Shown here piece after piece: positions 59,291 through 64,000 of a DNA stretch of 64,000 nt. This DNA comes from Anadara kagoshimensis (Eukaryota > Mollusca > Bivalvia > Arcoida > Arcidae). The notes beneath the pieces were generated by a model. It was not told where the DNA came from, did not search any database, and saw only the letters and a program-made list of their open reading frames with translations. The stretch is from the NCBI GenBank assembly GCA_021292105.1, contig CM037867.1, forward strand, positions 39,291,771-39,355,770, given 5' to 3'. Every line of letters begins with the position of its first letter. Position 1 is the first letter of the stretch. A program made the position numbers and the translations under genes.

Positions 59291-60310
59291 AGTTAAGAAA
59301 TCAAAAAACAAACATATCCATATTCCGAATCACAATTTTCAAGCAAACTTTAAAATTTTTCACGTGAACAATGTAAACGGGTGGTCCGGAAGAGAAAGCA
59401 TCTGCTACATAGATACACCCGCCACGTGTGCAATAAAATTGAGTGAAAGCAACATGAAATTACCGGACGCTAAATATATCCAAGGCAATCGTTTACACAG
59501 AAAATCAAACTTATCAACAATACTGTGATGTCGGCCAAAACACTTATAGGGCTCTGATTAGCCTAGGCTTGCAATAATCCTGGGTTCACAATTTATTTGT
59601 AATCAGCTTACTTCATTGTATTAAGTTCTTCTAATGGGAACAAGCTCCACCAAGCCGTATATATTGGCAAACAAATACACCATGAACAGAAGCAGATATA
59701 TTCTGCATAGGAAAGAACAGTTGAGTGTCAAATGTATCTTTCTCGGATGTCATAATTGATGTAAAGGTCTAAATATGAAGGGAACTTGGAAAATGAGTCG
59801 TATATTTTATATAAAGCTCGCTAAGATGGATGGCATTCACATAGTCTCCAAAATTAGGATTGTTAAGAAACAGAACGCCATCGATATATTTCTATGTGGA
59901 GTTTAATGATTCGGCAACAGTTTGATTCAGCAAGGTTTTGCATAAATTCTGCTTTATAAGAATAAAGATACAAATCTGCCAGCAATAGTACCAATTTGTA
60001 CCCATTGGTTTGCCGATTGTTTGCTAGAACATAATGTTACGAAAGAAAACAAATATGTTGTTTTTAAAAAGCTCCAACATTTTGTTGAAGTTATTTTCAG
60101 CATATTTTTGTTCGGAATCCGTATAATGCTTAACAAAACAACCAGAATCCCTACTTAGCACTAGATATTTATATTTTGACTTACCGTTTTTGTAAAGGAT
60201 GACTTATCAGCTTGGACAGCAAAATACCTCTCCGTGACGTTTTGAATTGTCGAAATTTCTAGATCTCTGAGTACTGAAGACGGTTTAGTATTCATAAACT
60301 CTTAAAAAAT
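59291..60310 (-). pseudogene. Penelope-like RT fossil (copy of 42115-43330)
   Basis: Same structure and breaks as its sister; the NKQSANQWVQIG string (59999-60040 region, minus) is the frame-shifted QTIGIPMG block. Confidence 0.55.
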
Positions 60311-60404
60311 CATAAATTTTTTTATCATTTTCAGATAATTTCTTTACGATCTGATTGGATAATAAGGTCCTTGTAAATACCGATGTTACAATTTTACAAG
60401 GGTG

Positions 60405-60875
60405 ATAAATAATTCACTCGGGTAATAAATATAAATTACACGGGTAATAAATAAAAATTACACGCGTAATTAATAAAAATTACACGGGTAAAAAGAAAGA
60501 GTGAATAGAGCGGTAATGGCCGCCATCATACAGTTCAATTGGGCAATAAACAGAATAAAATTTACGCTTAGTTTGTAAGTATCAATCAATTTGAAACATG
60601 CTGTATATTTTATTGTGTATTATCTTCATATTCTAGTTATATTTTGTGTTTTCAATTTCCGATATTATCAATAAATTAAACTCGACATCGCTTACACCTG
60701 GTAACCGATACCCGGCGAAAGAGAAGTAACTCTAACCAAATTTACAATCTAATTTTAGTCCGGCCTGGTCCTCTGCTCGAAACCCCGCTTCTTTTTTTTT
60801 GTTTTTGTTTACTTGGTGATATGTAAATATAAGTGTATTTCCGACTATTTTGATTTTGTCGTCTGCATTCTAAAA
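60405..60875 (+). repeat. ~22-bp GGGTAATAAATAAAAATTAC repeats and Crypton leader (copy 2)
   Basis: Parallels 43440-43904, with one unit changed to CACGCGTAATTAATAAAA. Confidence 0.6.
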
Positions 60876-61755
60876 ATGGCAAAAAGATTTGCAACACATT
60901 CTGAAGAAGAAATAATAGAAAAACGTGCCAAAACGATACCAAGTGCACTGTGAGAGCTAATAATCAAGCTGCCAATACTTTTAAGAGTATTTACAAGAAA
61001 AACAACAGCCTGTTGATTTTGAGAACTTTGAGGTTTTTCAACTTGAAGAAATATTTACCCATTTTTACTTGGATGCTCGTAAGAGTGATGGGTCTTAATA
61101 TAAGACAAAGTCTTGGAAAGTTTCAGATATGGCCTCAATCGTTATCTTTAAGCGCCTCCTCACATGAAGAAATTTGACATTATCAAAGATACAGAATTTA
61201 CAAGTTCCTGTGAATCGTATAATACTTCTGTAGATGAATTAAAATCCCAGGGTTTAGGAAAAACACAGCATCCTCCTTCCATAGCACAGTCCGATTTGAA
61301 AGAAAATGTATAATAGTATTCATTTTAATCCAAACACTCCAGTTGGTTTACAAAACTAAGTTAACTAAAACAGACTTGCATCTGAGAAGGAGGGCAATAC
61401 TGGATTTATTCCGGATGACCTAGACTCACCTTTATGTCCGGTCAGATCATTTGAAAATTATCTGAATAAACTTAATCCCAACTGTCAAAAATTATGACAA
61501 CGTCCACTCGATAGTTTTGAAGAGGACTCTCAAGTCTGGTATGCAAACAGAGCTATCGCGAAACACATTTCAAGCACACTCATGTCTCGGCTAAGTAACT
61601 TCCGATCCCTGTCACAAATCTACAAAAATCATTCAATTCGTGTCACTAGTGTGTCAATCCTGCCTAAAAATCAAATAACTAATAATGCATTTGAACGCTT
61701 AAACCCAAATGGGATCTTTAAAATGTATAAGTTTACTTACAACACTGTTTAATCA
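60876..61755 (+). pseudogene. Crypton-type tyrosine recombinase, decayed (copy 2)
   Basis: From ATG 60876 it reads MAKRFATHSEEEIIEKRAKT, then a one-base loss ends the frame at 60951. About 135 bp containing the box-I arginine region (RRGCEN in copy 1) is deleted at about 61352. The HxxR box is present as NHSIRVTSVSI (A to V). The end reads FERLNPNGIFKMYKFTYNTV and a stop, again with no GH...Y segment. It shares this truncation with copy 1, so the defect predates the segmental duplication. Confidence 0.75.
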
Positions 61756-62454
61756 ATTAGATGTTTAGTTAAAACAGTCGGTAGCTAAATCAAACTTTAG
61801 AATCAGTTCGATATCTACAAAAATATTAATATCTAAAACAAATGCGACAGAATCAATAAAGTTGACACCTTTCTACTAAATAAGTAATCATTTGGTCTTG
61901 TTAAGTGCAATTTTATAACAATGCACAATTGACTATGCATTATAATATTTAATAACAAACGGCCGATCATTGTTTTTTATGTAAAATTTTATTATAATAA
62001 GTTACAAGTTTTCATTTAGTATTTCATATTCTGACTTTTAAGACAAGAGGTTTAAAGAAACTTAAAAAAATTATTTATGCAAAAATTATAAAAAAAATTA
62101 TAAAAAAAAATTTATGATATAGATACATTCCAACATAACACGTGACAATCTAAAATATTTAAAGTCCATTCTTATCTACATCCTTTTAATAAATTCTTAT
62201 CGATGGGAAAGGTCAAATCTAACACAATTTTGACATGGTTTTTCAATTTTACGTATCCGTACAAATAAAATTGAAAAAGAAAATGAAAAAAAATATTAAC
62301 TTATAATGTATTACTTGTAATATGTTTTTAACCCACTAAACATTTAGAAAAAAATCTTTCAGGGTGATTTATGAGCTGCTAAATATCAGTTTTATTATCT
62401 AGTACATTGATTAGGGGATCATCAAATGTCAAACCTGTCCTTGCAATATTAGGC
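61756..62454. other. 3' flank of Crypton copy 2
   Basis: Matches 44916-45600. No gene is recognised. Confidence 0.5.
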
Positions 62455-62700
62455 CTAAGAAATATAGACAATCAAACAAAAAACATGTCCATGGTCAAAT
62501 CAATTCCAAAAGCAAAGTAAAAACTTTGAAAAATAGCTAATTATTTAAACACGTGAACTTTTACCTAGGAAATAAACACGAGTGTTCCGGAACGTGTAGG
62601 CACCTCTTTGATAGCTCTACCCGCCCCGTATTTAAACAAAATTGAGAATGAAACAAAATGTAATTATCGAACTAAAATATACTCGGGAAACTTTCCGATA
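62455..62700. mobile_element. Penelope-like terminal fragment (copy of 45605-45885)
   Basis: Same strings (CACGTGAACTTTTACCTAGG, GTGTTCCGGAACGTGTAGGC). Confidence 0.55.
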
Positions 62701-62739
62701 CAGACATATCATGGTATTAAAAGTTGAGGGTATACTGAA

Positions 62740-63145
62740 GTCTGGCGGATTATGACCTTAATCGATAAAAAGTACAATATTAATAATAAAACAAGTGAAA
62801 TCATTTTTTGTGTTCGAAACTGGACCGGTGCCTACAATCCAATATGTTGTGACAACAGTCCAATATTGGCTGTTTTCACAATATATTGGATTTTGGCACC
62901 AGTCAAGTTCACGTATACGGTAATCGGAAAGAAAGAAAAAACATCAGTATTTTGGTTTTACTGACACCAAAATTAAATATAATTTAAATGGAAAACACAC
63001 AGATCATAAAAAAATCTGAATTAAGTTTCCAAATCCATCCTAGTTATCATTTCACGATAACATCCAAACACATTGACCGTATAGGTTGAATGTAAATACA
63101 TTTTGTTAATTTCGTGTTTCGTGCATTTGAGTGATGGCAATATCA
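62740..63145 (+). repeat. Hairpin repeat (family 1) and conserved block, shortened
   Basis: The hairpin loop has lost about 15 bp compared with 45993-46095. The conserved block runs to TGATGGCAATATCACTAACG and then jumps to sequence matching about 48195, so roughly 1.86 kb (46335-48195) is missing here. Confidence 0.7.
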
Positions 63146-63520
63146 CTAACGTCATTAACTGGATTATTGCTGACTGATGCGACGTTTTGTGGAGACCCCT
63201 CCCTTTCCAAAGGCTGAATAATTGCTGATGCTACGTTTAAATAACTCCTGAGATGTTTTACAAATTTTCTTCCTTTCCAAAAAGTTAAAAATTGCTGATG
63301 CGATATTAACAAACTGCTCTCATTGTGAATAGGTAAAATATGCTGATGTAACATTTAACAATTACTCCAGTCCCGAAAAGCTAATTAGTTGTCGATGCGA
63401 CTTAAAAACAAGTACCATCGCAAAAACCTGAAAATGTTGATGCGACATTTTACAATTACTCCAAACCAAAATAGCTGAAAAATAACTAATGCGACGTTAA
63501 AAACATTTCTCACAACGTCA
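63146..63520 (+). repeat. ~49-bp tandem repeat (fourth copy)
   Basis: About 7 units (TGCTGATGCGATATTAACAA, AAACTGCTCTCATTGTGAAT). The open frame 63106-63354 is a repeat artefact. Confidence 0.8.
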
Positions 63521-63589
63521 AAAACCTTACATAATAGGTGGTAACAGCCACGTGACTGTCTTAATCACGAACACACACGCTTGTCCAAT

Positions 63590-64000
63590 TTACTTTGGTT
63601 TTACAATTGTATTAGTCATCACATTACAACTGATATAAATATCACATCATTTTTGTTATACACATCAATTCACAGCAGTGTAACATATCACATTACAACT
63701 GTAATGGTCATAACATCACACTAATTATAAACACTGCATTACATCTGTAATACACATCAAGTTACAACTGTGTAACATATCACATTACAACTGTAATGGT
63801 CATAACATCACACTAATTATAAACACTGCATTACATCTGTAATACACATCAAGTTACAACTGTGTAACATATCACATTACAACTGTAATGGTCATAACAT
63901 TACACTAATTATAAACACTGCATTACATCTGTAATACACATCAAGTTACAACTGTGTAACATATCACATTACAATTGTAATGGTCATCACATTACACTTA
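63590..64000 (+). repeat. 92-bp higher-order minisatellite (fourth array, continues off window)
   Basis: The string CATTACAACTGTAATGG (CATTACAATTGTAATGG in the last unit) starts at 63691, 63783, 63875 and 63967: an exact 92-bp period with very low divergence between the last units. It is the most homogeneous array here, so probably recently expanded or under conversion. Confidence 0.95.

Noticed and set aside
63106..63354. 82-codon minus-strand frame near the right end
   Set aside because: Lies across the 49-bp tandem repeat and the deletion junction; no domain.

Overview
This is AT-rich, repeat-dense eukaryotic DNA. The closest fit is a lophotrochozoan animal, most likely a bivalve mollusc. 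The evidence is one receptor gene split by a long intron with canonical splice sites, tRNA-derived SINEs, Penelope-like reverse-transcriptase fossils, Crypton-type tyrosine-recombinase fossils, TA-flanked MITEs and kilobases of structured minisatellite. There are no bacterial operons, rRNA genes or CRISPR arrays. The organism is inferred, not read directly.

The biological content is a small family of membrane receptors. I can assemble one intact two-exon gene on the minus strand (gene A). Exon 1 (36855 to 35830) encodes a signal peptide and a somatomedin-B-like domain. A perfect GTAAGT donor follows, then a 9.09-kb intron. Exon 2 (26739 to 25237) encodes the rest of the ectodomain and a class-B (adhesion/Methuselah-like) seven-transmembrane domain. 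Both boundaries are phase 0, giving 842 residues. Gene B (54973 to 50261, minus, 2.2-kb intron) has the same layout but carries frameshifts. Copy C (58196 to 57189) is a lone dead exon 1 with lost start and lost splice donor. A fourth exon-2 copy lies on the plus strand (4703 to 6204) with one frameshift and no exon 1 in the window.

Layout: 1-3.7 kb, transposon end, hairpin repeat, a cluster of three CRE palindromes. 3.7-12.5 kb, minisatellite, SINE, exon-2 copy, then an ordered series of tandem-repeat modules. 13.0-13.7 kb, SINE and an (ATG)n microsatellite. 13.9-30.5 kb, the same module series in mirror order, interrupted by newer insertions, then gene A exon 2 and its intron. So 3.7-30.5 kb looks like one large, eroded inverted duplication centred near the microsatellite. 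30.5-37.1 kb, rest of the gene A intron (RT fossils, MITE), exon 1 and promoter repeats. 37.58-41.87 kb, a 4.3-kb DNA transposon whose exact empty site is preserved at 59.06 kb. 41.9-49.8 kb, RT fossil, Crypton fossil, hairpins and a third module series. 50-58.6 kb, gene B and copy C. 58.6-64 kb, a second copy of the 37.1-49 kb flank with internal deletions, running off the window.

The receptor copies, their promoter repeats and the satellite modules move together as duplication units: birth-and-death evolution of a receptor family, with transposon insertions usable as time stamps. No splice site, domain or repeat family was checked by computation here; all are read by eye.
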